A DNA stretch of 64,000 nt from an uncultured Eggerthellaceae bacterium (GTDB taxonomy: Bacteria > Actinomycetota > Coriobacteriia > Coriobacteriales > Eggerthellaceae): assembly GCA_947566075.1 (NCBI GenBank), contig CANOIM010000005.1, forward strand, positions 1 to 64,000. Reading direction: 5' to 3'. Positions 9,573 through 18,129 of this stretch are shown piece by piece. The position numbers and the translations under genes were made by a program. Within the stretch, counting starts at the first letter, position 1. Each line of letters opens with the position of its first letter. The notes beneath the pieces are model-generated. The model saw only the letters and a program-made list of their open reading frames with translations. It was not told where the DNA came from and ran no database searches.

Positions 9573-10309
9573 TAGAGAATGCCCTGGGTGGAAAGGTTCA
9601 AGCGCTCAGCGTCTGAGAGCCCGTCCCCGCGGTTCAGGACAAAGGTCTTGTCAGCTACGCATTCCACCGAAGCATCCAAGGCGCTGGCCGCTCCGAAGGA
9701 GAAATCGAGCATGCGATGCATGAGCCCCTCTGGCACACCCTTGAGCACGAGCACGGCCACATCGCCCGCCTTAAGGGCGCGGGTGACGCCTTCAGCATCT
9801 TCATAGGTGTTAGGACGGATGATCTGCAGCGTGCGACGGCCGACAGCCCCACCGGAGGCAGCCGAACTTCCGAAAACGGAAGAGGCGTTGGTGCGCGGCG
9901 TGGAAGCCGTGGAGGAGAAGAGAGAGTCAAGCCCTTCGCTGCGACGGTTACGGGCAGCCGATTCAGCCGCAGTGCCTTCAGGGGTCATGGACGGCGGAAG
10001 CGAGGAATCTACCATGGTGCGCGTGCCGCGGGAACTTCCCGTAAGGGAGATGGAGCGGTTGCGCGTGCTCTCTTCGGCATCTGAGCGGGAGACCAGATTC
10101 GGAAGCCCGATGCTATCGAAGGAGGAGCGAGAGCCGCGGACAGAGCGGGTGCTATAACCCGGATCCTCTTCTTCTAGCTCATCATATTCGTCATACTCTT
10201 CGTATTCGTCGTAGTCATCCTCGTAGGATGCGGAATGGTTCCGGGGTTCGGTTCCCAACTGCCCGAGCTTCTCTTTCAGAGACCCGAACATGCTCTTGGC
10301 ATCTGCCAT
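9572..10309 (-). CDS. sepF: Cell division protein SepF
   Basis: SepF bridges FtsZ to the membrane and can replace FtsA as membrane anchor. The C-terminal 90 residues are the SepF fold (QIIRPNTYEDAEGV, AVLVLKGVPEGL, LDFSFGAASAL). The first 150 residues are a low-complexity linker rich in Asp, Glu, Tyr, Ser and Arg. The N-terminal stretch MADAKSMFGSLKEKLGQLG could form the amphipathic membrane-targeting helix. No ftsA is present in this cluster, so SepF is the likely FtsZ anchor. It ends at the GTG of proC. Confidence 0.93.
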   Translation of the reverse strand: MADAKSMFGSLKEKLGQLGTEPRNHSASYEDDYDEYEEYDEYDELEEEDPGYSTRSVRGSRSSFDSIGLPNLVSRSDAEESTRNRSISLTGSSRGTRTMVDSSLPPSMTPEGTAAESAARNRRSEGLDSLFSSTASTPRTNASSVFGSSAASGGAVGRRTLQIIRPNTYEDAEGVTRALKAGDVAVLVLKGVPEGLMHRMLDFSFGAASALDASVECVADKTFVLNRGDGLSDAERLNLSTQGIL

Positions 10310-10416
10310 ATCGCCTCTCCTGATCTGGATCCGTCACAGCCTAGCGGCTTTGCCTGTTCTCAGGGATTGTAAGTGTGTATCCATTAAACCTCATTTGCAG
10401 GTGAAATGCGCCGGGA

Positions 10417-11115
10417 TCATTCGAACTCTTCGCTGAATATCGCCCGGCCGATTCGCACGATGGTGCTTCCCGCGGCAATGGCCTCTTCCCAGTCCTCGCT
10501 CATTCCTGCAGAGATCTGGTCAAACGCTTGGGCATCATCCGGCGGCAGCTGGGACCGCAGCTCCTCCGCCAAGGCCACCAAGGCCTGGAAGCACTGGCCA
10601 GCATAGGCTGCATCCCCCTGGGGCGCCATGGTCATGAGCCCGCGCAGGGAAAGATGGGGCAACGCTGCCACTTCCGCCGCCAAGCCAGCAGCATCCTGAG
10701 GTGCCACACCGCTCTTGGAAGCCTCTCCCGAGACATTCACTTCCAAGAGGACTTCTTGGACCTTGCCCAACCGGGCGGCAGCCTCATCTATCTTACGGGC
10801 ATGCTTGAGCTGATAGAGCGAATGGATGAGATCCGCATGGGCGACGATATCAGGGATGCGCCGAGACTGGATGTTCCCGATGAAGTGCCACTGGGCTTGC
10901 GGGAGGGCCGCAGCCTTGCGGAGGAGCTCATCGGGGCGGTTCTCGCCGAAGGCCCGCGCACCCGCCGCAAAGGCCTCTTGGGCCCCTGACACATCAACGG
11001 TCTTGGAGACCGCCAGCAACAGCACATCCTCAGGGTTTCGTCCCGCAGCCTTGCGGGCTTCATCTACCCGTGCCCGTTCCCTTCGATAACGTTCTTGGAT
11101 ACCCATAGCACTCAC
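10417..11115 (-). CDS. YggS/PLPBP-family PLP homeostasis protein
   Basis: This is a TIM-barrel protein that binds pyridoxal phosphate but lacks racemase or decarboxylase activity. It keeps the PLP pool balanced. The PLP lysine is in LLAVSKTV, and HFIGNIQSRRIPDI and the glycine-rich phosphate site RIGRAIF are visible. At 232 residues the length is normal. The annotated start is GTG, sharing four bases with the pgeF stop; an ATG at 11106 (residue 4) is an alternative. It sits between pgeF and sepF, its usual place in Gram-positive division clusters. Confidence 0.93.
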   Translation of the reverse strand: MSAMGIQERYRRERARVDEARKAAGRNPEDVLLLAVSKTVDVSGAQEAFAAGARAFGENRPDELLRKAAALPQAQWHFIGNIQSRRIPDIVAHADLIHSLYQLKHARKIDEAAARLGKVQEVLLEVNVSGEASKSGVAPQDAAGLAAEVAALPHLSLRGLMTMAPQGDAAYAGQCFQALVALAEELRSQLPPDDAQAFDQISAGMSEDWEEAIAAGSTIVRIGRAIFSEEFE

Positions 11116-11981
11116 TTTCTGAACGCGAAGGCGCCATGACGCCCACAGACGCCGCCTTCCGCCCGATAGGAATAGAACCGATCAGCATGGCAGACCGTAC
11201 AGAGGCCAACGTCAACCACCCGGGCCTCATCTGCCCCCGCATCCAGGAGATCCTTGCGAATGGCAGCTCCCAGATCCACGTGATCTTCGCCCCAGAGCAC
11301 CTCTGAGCCGAACTCGTCCGCAAAGAGCTGGTAGACATCCGAACCCACCTGGAAGCATTCCTTGTGGATGTAAGGGCCGATGTAGACATTGCACTGGCTG
11401 ACCACAGACTCTGGCGCACTGCCTTCCGCTTGGGCTGCTACCCGAGCCAGGGCCGTGAGCGCCTTGGGGGCGATGTGCCCGTAGGTCCCGCGCCAACCGG
11501 AGTGGGCCACCACGAACGCGCCGGTGGGGGCCACGAAGATGAGGGGCACGCAATCGGCGAAGCCGAGGAGGGCGAAGATGTCCGGGGCGTTTACCAGCAC
11601 GGCGTCAGCTTCGGGGGTGAGGAGGGTATCTTCCGTACCTGCCTCCAGATCGGAAGAGGCAGAACTGAAGTTCTGCGCTACGGATGCTGAGGCACGGATC
11701 TCAAAAAGATCCGTGCCGTGGACCTGATCAGGATTGATGAGCATCATGCCCTCTGCCCCTGCCACCTTCATGAGGTGGCGCATATTCTTCACCGCCGCTT
11801 GCTCCCCTTCCCCGGCGAAACGGCCTAGATTCAAGGATGCATAGGGTGCCCCGCTCAGGCCTCCCCCTCGTTCCGTGAAGCCGATGGTCACCCCGCAGGC
11901 ATTCGTGAGCGCCTCATCGGTGAGAAAGCGAACGCCTGAGCTGTCCTCATGGACGCTCAGGCGCGGAAGATCCAAACCCAT
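11112..11981 (-). CDS. pgeF: Peptidoglycan editing factor / laccase-domain protein PgeF (YfiH)
   Basis: Family members remove wrongly incorporated residues (L-Ser for L-Ala) from cell-wall precursors and bind metal through conserved His and Cys residues. The motifs GFTERGGGLSG, HSGWRGTYG, YIGPYIHKECFQVG and HADRFYSYRAEGG identify the family. At 289 residues it is slightly long. The extra length includes an insert (residues about 98-115, SASVAQNFSSASSD) encoded partly by a REP palindrome at 11659-11682. It follows ftsZ by 27 bp and overlaps yggS. Confidence 0.92.
   Translation of the reverse strand: MGLDLPRLSVHEDSSGVRFLTDEALTNACGVTIGFTERGGGLSGAPYASLNLGRFAGEGEQAAVKNMRHLMKVAGAEGMMLINPDQVHGTDLFEIRASASVAQNFSSASSDLEAGTEDTLLTPEADAVLVNAPDIFALLGFADCVPLIFVAPTGAFVVAHSGWRGTYGHIAPKALTALARVAAQAEGSAPESVVSQCNVYIGPYIHKECFQVGSDVYQLFADEFGSEVLWGEDHVDLGAAIRKDLLDAGADEARVVDVGLCTVCHADRFYSYRAEGGVCGRHGAFAFRK
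11659..11682 (-). repeat. REP element (GCAGAAC type) inside pgeF
   Basis: Arms GCAGAAC and GTTCTGC surround a 4-nt loop, followed by one base and CTACG. The architecture matches the copy at 53944-53967. On the gene strand it is read in frame and encodes part of the PgeF insert. Confidence 0.75.
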
Positions 11982-12008
11982 GGAAGCCCTTTCGCGAACA
12001 GCGGGCCC

Positions 12009-13145
12009 TTACTGGCGCTTCAGGAAATCAGGGATGTAATCCTCGTCAGCGTAGCCTGCACTGGATTGGACGGAGAACGTGGTGGGAGCCGCTGTCATCT
12101 GCGTGGAGCTGACCGCGCTGTAGGTTTGCTCAGAGGCCAGGACCGGCTCAGGTTGAGGGATGCGGCTACCGAAGGTCATGGACTGTTGGGCAGGCGTGCC
12201 GTTGAACCCAGTGGCGATGACCGTGATGCGCACGGCATCCTTCATGTTCTCATCGATGATCTGGCCGTAGATGATATTGGCGTTCTCATCTGCGCAGAGC
12301 TCTATGGTGCGCGCGGCATCAGAGACTTCCGTCAGCGTGAGGTCAGGCCCACCCGCAATGGAGAAGAGCACTCGGGATGCCCCTTGGATGGAGGCTTCCA
12401 GCAGGTTGGAGTTGGTTGCCTGCTGAGCCGCCTCAAGGGCGCGGTTCTCACCGGATGCCAGGCCGATGCCCATCATGGCAGTGCCTGCATCTTTCATGAC
12501 CGTGCGGATGTCAGCGAAGTCAAGGTTGATGAGACCGGGAACGGTGATGAGGTCAGTCACGCCCTGGATGCCCTGGCGCAGCGTGTCATCAGCGATACGG
12601 AAGGCATCCATCATGGAGGTCTTCTTGTCTACGATCTCAAGGAGGCGGTCATTGGGGATGACGATGAGGGTGTCAACCTTGCCCGAGAGCAGCTCAACGC
12701 CCTGTTCGGCCTGGTTGCAGCGCACGCGGCCTTCGAAGCCGAAAGGCTTGGTGACGATGCCCACCGTGAGAGCGCCTATCTCTTCACGGGCTATCTCAGC
12801 CACGATGGGAGCAGCACCAGTGCCCGTGCCGCCGCCTTCGCCCGCCGTGACGAAGACCATGTCAGCCTCAGCCAGGGCTTCCCGGATCTCAGCGCGGCTC
12901 TCTTCGGCCGCCTGGCAACCCACTTCCGGATTGGCGCCAGCGCCAAGGCCCTTGGTGAGCTCTTCGCCGATATGGATGGTCTTGTCTGCATCAGAGAGGA
13001 GCAGCGCTTGGTGGTCAGTGTTGACCGCGATGAATTCCACACCGCGCACGCCCGTTTCCACCATGCGGTTGACCGCGTTGGTTCCGGCGCCGCCGACGCC
13101 GACGACCTTGATGACGGCCAGATGATCTCCTGAGAAGTTAGGCAT
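12009..13145 (-). CDS. ftsZ: Cell division GTPase FtsZ
   Basis: FtsZ is the tubulin-like GTPase that forms the division ring. The first glycine loop VVGVGGAGTNAVNRM, the tubulin signature GGGTGTGAAP and the T7 loop NLDFADIR are intact. The last residues DYIPDFLKRQ form the conserved C-terminal peptide that binds SepF and other partners. A linker of about 50 residues precedes it. At 378 residues the length is normal. A GGAGG ribosome site lies 8 bp before the ATG. A separate promoter in the 195-bp gap after ftsQ probably raises its dose relative to upstream genes. Confidence 0.97.
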   Translation of the reverse strand: MPNFSGDHLAVIKVVGVGGAGTNAVNRMVETGVRGVEFIAVNTDHQALLLSDADKTIHIGEELTKGLGAGANPEVGCQAAEESRAEIREALAEADMVFVTAGEGGGTGTGAAPIVAEIAREEIGALTVGIVTKPFGFEGRVRCNQAEQGVELLSGKVDTLIVIPNDRLLEIVDKKTSMMDAFRIADDTLRQGIQGVTDLITVPGLINLDFADIRTVMKDAGTAMMGIGLASGENRALEAAQQATNSNLLEASIQGASRVLFSIAGGPDLTLTEVSDAARTIELCADENANIIYGQIIDENMKDAVRITVIATGFNGTPAQQSMTFGSRIPQPEPVLASEQTYSAVSSTQMTAAPTTFSVQSSAGYADEDYIPDFLKRQ

Positions 13146-13200
13146 TATGTTGTCCTCCAGTGCTGCTGCGTTTCTCGTTCGTTTCGGTCAGGGCGCAGAC

Positions 13201-13217
13201 CAGATGAAACGCATCTG
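13201..13217 (-). promoter_or_regulatory. Palindrome in the ftsZ leader (possible operator)
   Basis: CAGATG-N5-CATCTG is a perfect inverted repeat about 10-25 bases downstream of the predicted transcription start, a position where a bound regulator would block elongation. No regulator is known for it. Confidence 0.35.
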
Positions 13218-13232
13218 CGCATATGTATCATA

Positions 13233-13260
13233 ATTGTACATTAAGCAGGGCCGGATGCAA
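13233..13260 (-). promoter_or_regulatory. ftsZ promoter
   Basis: On the minus strand TTGCAT (-35, 13255-13260) is 16 bp from TACAAT (-10, 13233-13238). The start would be near 13226, giving a leader of about 80 bases. Confidence 0.6.
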
Positions 13261-13340
13261 GGACGGGCACGATGTTTCCACGTTCGGCCGAGCGGGTGGG
13301 CGAAGGGCTGAGCCGAACACCACCCTTTATGCCCTCACGG

Positions 13341-14489
13341 TCAGGCTGAGCGCCACGTGGGCCTATCCGGCGTGCGTACGTTGATGTAGACCACCTTGGG
13401 CTTCTCCTCCATGATCTGATTGCAGATGCGCTCCTTTTCGCGGATATTATCGGCCGTGCCGAAGGCTATCTCTATGTTGTTATCCAACGTGAGCAGGGTT
13501 GATTCTGCGTCAGTGGCCGTGACCGACTTGACTCGAGAGGCCAGATCAGTAGTGAGGCCCGAGATGATGGAAAGGGCATTCAGGATAGGGTCATCAGTGC
13601 AATAGGAGCCTATCTTGGGATCAACCCCGTATTCGATGCCCTTGATGTGGAGCACCTGATCCGCATCGGCGTAGATCTGGTCAGATATCTTGCTGCCCAC
13701 TTCCGAGCTCTTCTCAGGGATGGCCATGAGCCACATGCCGTCTTCAGCCAAAGCCCACTTCTGGATGGTCTGAGCGGTTCCGATGGGCACCTCCGCCACC
13801 GCTGCCATCTTCCGTTCCGTCACATCTATCTTGAGCGTGTCCGGAAAGACGCGATTCACCGTCACATCCTCTATCCAAGAATCGCGGATGAGGCTGGCTT
13901 CGATGCCATCGGCATCCACGTTCAGAAGGGTGGTGCCTTCAGGGATGGTGACCAGAGCCGATACCTCCTCATCAGTGAGGTGATCCGTTCCCTCTATCTG
14001 GAGATGCTGGATGCGAAAGGCCTCGGTGTTGGAGAGCACGGCAAGGGCTATGACAGCCGCTAGGATGACCGCCGCCGCAACCCCCAAGATGATGAGAGGG
14101 ACGCGACTGGCAACGGTCAAGCGCTGAGCCGCGGAAGCCCGCTGTTCCCGCTTCGCAGAAGAGCGGATCTGCCCGATGGTGCGCGAGGAGGGATGGCCTG
14201 CGAAGGAGGCTTGGGAGGCATCCGAACGCGCTGATGAGCGTCTAGGTTGCCGAGCCGACTGGTTACCTGATCCTGCAGGGCGGGAGCGCCTGGTTGCACT
14301 TGCGGAGGTGCGGGCAGGGACTCGCACGGAGGGACTGGCACCCCGCTGGGAGCCAGAGCGCATGGGCGCCTTCGCAGAGGCCGCCCGGGGAGCGCTGCGC
14401 CGAGGGGTTGAACGCCGCGGGGATGGGCGGCGGCTAGAAGCCGAGGAACCGGACTTCCGGCTTGAGCGTGATGCCATATTCCCTCTCAA
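13341..14489 (-). CDS. ftsQ: FtsQ/DivIB-type division protein with POTRA domain
   Basis: This is a bitopic divisome protein that, with FtsL and its partner, regulates septal wall synthesis. One membrane segment (PLIILGVAAAVILAAVIALAV) lies near residues 130-150. The POTRA domain (FRIQHLQIEGTDHLTDEEV) and the FtsQ beta domain follow. The cytoplasmic head of about 125 residues is unusually long and almost entirely Ser, Arg, Pro and Ala. The predicted start overlaps the end of murB by 56 bp; an ATG at 14477 still overlaps by 44. A later start cannot be excluded because the head has no recognisable fold. Confidence 0.9.
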   Translation of the reverse strand: MRGNMASRSSRKSGSSASSRRPSPRRSTPRRSAPRAASAKAPMRSGSQRGASPSVRVPARTSASATRRSRPAGSGNQSARQPRRSSARSDASQASFAGHPSSRTIGQIRSSAKREQRASAAQRLTVASRVPLIILGVAAAVILAAVIALAVLSNTEAFRIQHLQIEGTDHLTDEEVSALVTIPEGTTLLNVDADGIEASLIRDSWIEDVTVNRVFPDTLKIDVTERKMAAVAEVPIGTAQTIQKWALAEDGMWLMAIPEKSSEVGSKISDQIYADADQVLHIKGIEYGVDPKIGSYCTDDPILNALSIISGLTTDLASRVKSVTATDAESTLLTLDNNIEIAFGTADNIREKERICNQIMEEKPKVVYINVRTPDRPTWRSA

Positions 14490-15381
14490 CCTCTGCCTTC
14501 ACGATCTGCATGAGCGTGCACACATCCTGCGCCTTCGCTCCCCCGGTGTTCACGATGAAGTTCGCGTGGACCGGCGAGACCTGGGCGCCGCCCACCGTCC
14601 TGCCCTTGAGCCCCGCATCTTCTATCAGCTTCGCCGCAGAAGCGCCTTCGGGATTCTTGAAGACGCTGCCGCAACTGGGGAGCCCCAAGGGCTGGCTCTT
14701 CTTCCTGCGGGATAGGTTAGCCTCCATTCGGTTGCGAATGAAGAAGGGATCGGATTCCTTCATGGAAATCTCGCATTCGGCCACGATGGCATCAGCCGGA
14801 AGGCTGGAGCTTCGATACCCCCACTGGATGTTTGTGGCAGGTATGCGCTGGATGCCCGCATCAGCGCTGATGAGCACTACCGATGAGATGACCGATCCTA
14901 TCCATTCATCCCGAGACCCAGCGTTCATGCGCACCGCGCCCCCAACGCTTCCCGGTGTGCCCACGGCGAATTCCAGGCCCGTGAGCTCTTGGCGCATGGC
15001 CTCTTGGACCACGGTGGAGAGCATCACGGCCGCCCCTGTGGTGATGCGCCCGCAACCCCAGTCACAGCTCATGTGCTTGAAATCACGGCCCAGAGTGAGG
15101 ATGACGCCCGGATAGCCTTCGTCAGACACCAGCAGATTCGTACCGCGGCCCACCACCGTCCAGGGGATGTCCTCCTCAGCGCACGCAGCCATGACCTGGC
15201 GGATGGCCGAGGGGGAATCAGCCCGCACGAAGAAGTCAGCGGGGCCGCCGATGCGGTAAGAGGTGTGGCGCGCCATGGGTTCCTTGACGAGCACTTCCCC
15301 ATCGAAGGAATCAGACAGCAGAAGCCGCTGAAGCGGCGAGGTATGCTTGGGGTGCGAAGAAGTCAAGCTAGCAGCCTTCAC
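14434..15381 (-). CDS. murB: UDP-N-acetylenolpyruvoylglucosamine reductase
   Basis: MurB reduces enolpyruvyl-UDP-GlcNAc to UDP-MurNAc using FAD and NADPH. The FAD-binding motif GRGTNLLVSDEGYPGV, the GTPGSVGGAVRMNAG stretch, the catalytic serine region (PSCGSVFKNPEG) and a C-terminal Glu (REYGITLKPEVRFLG) are present, as in type II MurB. At 315 residues the length is normal. It overlaps murC upstream by 14 bp and ftsQ downstream. Confidence 0.95.
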   Translation of the reverse strand: MKAASLTSSHPKHTSPLQRLLLSDSFDGEVLVKEPMARHTSYRIGGPADFFVRADSPSAIRQVMAACAEEDIPWTVVGRGTNLLVSDEGYPGVILTLGRDFKHMSCDWGCGRITTGAAVMLSTVVQEAMRQELTGLEFAVGTPGSVGGAVRMNAGSRDEWIGSVISSVVLISADAGIQRIPATNIQWGYRSSSLPADAIVAECEISMKESDPFFIRNRMEANLSRRKKSQPLGLPSCGSVFKNPEGASAAKLIEDAGLKGRTVGGAQVSPVHANFIVNTGGAKAQDVCTLMQIVKAEVEREYGITLKPEVRFLGF

Positions 15382-16789
15382 CCTGGGGTGCCTGACGGCG
15401 GTTCAGCTCATCGATCACCAGCTGACCTATCTCAGTCACATCTCCGGCCCCCAGCGTGAGCACGATATCTCCCGCCTGGGCTAGGTCAGCCACCGCTGCG
15501 GGGACCTCCAACCGCCGGGGAACGTAGCGGGCATCCGGGTGGCCTTCGTGGTCAAGCACCACGTTCAGGAACGTCTTGCCGGAAACACCGGGGATGGGCG
15601 TCTCCCCCGCCGGATAGACATCCATGAAGGTGACGGTATCCGCTTCGTCGAAGGCGGCACCGAATTCGTCATGGAGGACCTCCGTGAAGAGCTTCGCCCG
15701 GGAATAGCGATGGGGCTGGAAGACCACATGGACGCGGTTATAGCCCAGGCCCCGGGCCGCTTTGATGGTGGCTGCTATCTCCGTAGGATGGTGGGCGTAG
15801 TCATCCACCACATCCACAAGAGCCGCGCGGCCCACCAAGTCGAACCGGCGGCGCACGCCTGCGAATTCGGCCAAGGCCTCCGCAGCCGCTTCCACATCTT
15901 CGCCCAGAGCATCAGCCATGACCAAGGTGGCCGCTCCGTTCAAGACATTGTGCAGCCCCGGATTCTGACGGATGGAGCTGGAGACTTGACGCCCGTCAGG
16001 GAGCTGGAGGGTGAACCGCCGGGTGAGGCCATCCTTCTCAACGGCAAGGACGCGGGCATCGGCGTCCTCTTCGAAGCCATAGGTGATGACGTTCTTCGCA
16101 TGGGCATGGGCCACATCCACGAGCTTCTCATCCCCGCGCCACACGATGACCGGGCCGCCTTCCGGCACCAAGGAGATGAACTGGCCGAACTGGTCGTAGA
16201 TCTCTTGCAGGCCCTCGTAGTGGTCCAGATGGTCCGGTTCGATATTGGTGACGATCACCGCTTTGGGAGAGAGATGGGTGAAGGATTTGTCAGATTCATC
16301 CGCCTCCACCACGTAATAGCGGCCCGTGCCCGAATGGGAGTTAGCGCCATATTCGCGCACCATGCCGCCGATGAGGAACGTGGGAGAGAGGCCCATCTTG
16401 TCGAAGGTGGAGGCCAGCATGGAAGAGGTGGTGGTCTTCCCATGGGTGCCCGCCACGGCCACCGTGTCAAGGCTGCGACCGAGATGGGCCAGCATCTCAG
16501 CCCGGCGCACGATGTTGAGCCCCAGTTCCTGGGCGCGGATGAGCTCCGCGTTGTCTTCCAGGATGGCCGTGGATATGACGATGGTGGGATTGGTGTCAGG
16601 GATGTTGCTAGCCTCATGACCGATGTGAACGGTGATGCCTGCGTCCGTGAGCGGCTTGGTGAAGCGGCTCTCTTTGAGATCAGAGCCTTCCACGTGGAGC
16701 CCTTGGTCATGGGCCACCCGGGCGATGCCGCTCATGCCCACGCCGCCGATGCCGATGAAGTACACGTTGTCAGATACGGGCTTGGCCAT
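15368..16789 (-). CDS. murC: UDP-N-acetylmuramate-L-alanine ligase
   Basis: MurC adds L-Ala to UDP-MurNAc with ATP in the cytoplasm. The N-terminal domain carries GIGGVGMSGIARV and the P-loop is GTHGKTTTSSML. ESDKSF and the C-terminal AHHPTEI motif of Mur ligases follow. At 473 residues the length is normal. It is separated from murG by 155 bp, the widest gap in the lower part of the cluster. That gap carries REP-like palindromes rather than a clear promoter. Confidence 0.96.
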   Translation of the reverse strand: MAKPVSDNVYFIGIGGVGMSGIARVAHDQGLHVEGSDLKESRFTKPLTDAGITVHIGHEASNIPDTNPTIVISTAILEDNAELIRAQELGLNIVRRAEMLAHLGRSLDTVAVAGTHGKTTTSSMLASTFDKMGLSPTFLIGGMVREYGANSHSGTGRYYVVEADESDKSFTHLSPKAVIVTNIEPDHLDHYEGLQEIYDQFGQFISLVPEGGPVIVWRGDEKLVDVAHAHAKNVITYGFEEDADARVLAVEKDGLTRRFTLQLPDGRQVSSSIRQNPGLHNVLNGAATLVMADALGEDVEAAAEALAEFAGVRRRFDLVGRAALVDVVDDYAHHPTEIAATIKAARGLGYNRVHVVFQPHRYSRAKLFTEVLHDEFGAAFDEADTVTFMDVYPAGETPIPGVSGKTFLNVVLDHEGHPDARYVPRRLEVPAAVADLAQAGDIVLTLGAGDVTEIGQLVIDELNRRQAPQGEGC

Positions 16790-16919
16790 GGGTGGGGCTC
16801 CTTTGGGTTGCGTTTGTTGGTGAGGTTATTCTAGCAGGGCGCAGGCCGTAGCAAGGTGAGCACCAAAGCGGGCATCAGAAGCGGATGGATGACCATGCGC
16901 CCTTCATGGCCATAGGGAA

Positions 16920-16949
16920 CCAGGCATCAAGATGGGATGCCTGGCTACG
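16920..16949 (-). repeat. REP element (CATCAAGA type) at the murG stop codon
   Basis: Nine-base arms CCAGGCATC and GATGCCTGG flank a 7-nt loop AAGATGG, followed by CTACG. The complementary GTAG foot supplies the TAG stop of murG (16945-16947). Confidence 0.75.
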
Positions 16950-18048
16950 GAGTGCTCAGACTGCAGACGGTATCTGCCAGGCAATCAGCCGCTTTGAGGG
17001 AATCAGCAGCCCCGGCCGCATCGCGCATCCGTTGGCGCAGGGCCGGGTCATCCACCAGCTGGAGCACGGCTTCGCGGAACCCCTCCCCTTCCACTTCTGC
17101 ATCCGAGATCATGAGCGCCGCGCCCGATGCCACCCAGGCTTCCGCATTGGTGGTCTGATGATCCGCCGTGGCATAGGGATAGGGCACCAGGATGGCAGGG
17201 ATCTTGCGGGCGGATATCTCTGCCAGAGAGGTAGCCCCCGCCCGGGAGACGATGGCGTCTGTGGCGGCCATGGCCTGGGGCATCTTGTCCTGATAGCCTA
17301 GAACGACATAGCGCTTCGCCTCTTCGGGGGTGAGGTTGAGGGCCTCCTTGGTGGCATCCAGCTCCTTGGGGCCCGTGATGTGCATGACGTAGAGGTCCTT
17401 GCGGGCGAGCAGGTCATCCTTCAGGGCTACCATGGCCTGGTTGATGTGACGTGCCCCCAGGCTGCCCCCGAAGACGAGAAGCATGGTGGCCTTGTCAGGT
17501 ATACCGAAGAGATGGCGAGCCTCTTCGCGGGTAGCGCTCAGGACATGGGACCGCACCGGGTTGCCCGTGACCTCGGTCCGGGTGCCTCCCGGCACGCAAG
17601 AGCAGGTCTGGCCATAGGTGACGCAGACAGCGCTGGCGTGCTTCGCCGCCATCTTGTTCGCCAGGCCCATGACGGAATTCTGCTCATGGACCACCACGGG
17701 GATCTTGAGCTGCTCTGCCGCGCGCACCACCGGGATGGAAACGTACCCACCAAAGCCCACCACCACGTCAGGCTTCACCTGCCGAAGCCAGCGCTTGGCA
17801 GCGCGCGTGCTCCGCTGGATGCGGATGATGCCCGTGATGAGCGTAAGGGGATGGGAGCGATCGAAGCCGGAGGCCACGAAGGGTTGGAAAGGGATGCCCG
17901 CTTCCGGTGCCAGCCGCGCCTCCACACCATGAGGCGTGCCTGCGTAGAGCACGTTCCAGCCGCGCCCTTCCAAACGCTCCGCCAGGGCCAGGGCCGGATA
18001 GATGTGCCCGGCCGTTCCACCGCCGGTGAGCACACAGGTCTTCGCCAA
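16945..18048 (-). CDS. murG: UDP-GlcNAc:undecaprenyl-PP-MurNAc-pentapeptide GlcNAc transferase
   Basis: MurG makes lipid II from lipid I on the inner face of the membrane. The N-terminal glycine-rich loop LTGGGTAGHIYPALALAE, the second loop FGGSLGARHIN and the donor-site ISRAGATSLAEI are clear. I choose the TTG at 18048 (367 residues) because an AAAGGGGAG ribosome site precedes it and the protein then starts four residues before the conserved loop. A TTG at 18096 would add 16 residues without family support. Its usual upstream neighbour ftsW lies 4.4 kb away because of an accessory insertion. The stop codon lies inside a REP foot. Confidence 0.93.
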   Translation of the reverse strand: MAKTCVLTGGGTAGHIYPALALAERLEGRGWNVLYAGTPHGVEARLAPEAGIPFQPFVASGFDRSHPLTLITGIIRIQRSTRAAKRWLRQVKPDVVVGFGGYVSIPVVRAAEQLKIPVVVHEQNSVMGLANKMAAKHASAVCVTYGQTCSCVPGGTRTEVTGNPVRSHVLSATREEARHLFGIPDKATMLLVFGGSLGARHINQAMVALKDDLLARKDLYVMHITGPKELDATKEALNLTPEEAKRYVVLGYQDKMPQAMAATDAIVSRAGATSLAEISARKIPAILVPYPYATADHQTTNAEAWVASGAALMISDAEVEGEGFREAVLQLVDDPALRQRMRDAAGAADSLKAADCLADTVCSLSTP

Positions 18049-18129
18049 GGCTCTCCCCTTTCCGTGGGTGTTCTCAAGTGACAGATAGTGTACCAAGGAG
18101 CTGTCTCTTGCGCTCCGAACAGTCGCCAG

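Noticed and set aside
11949..13133. 394-codon open frame opposite ftsZ
   Set aside because: Antisense shadow. FtsZ on the minus strand is certain.
15539..16834. 431-codon open frame opposite murC
   Set aside because: Antisense shadow of a conserved MurC frame with His/Gly-rich non-protein composition.
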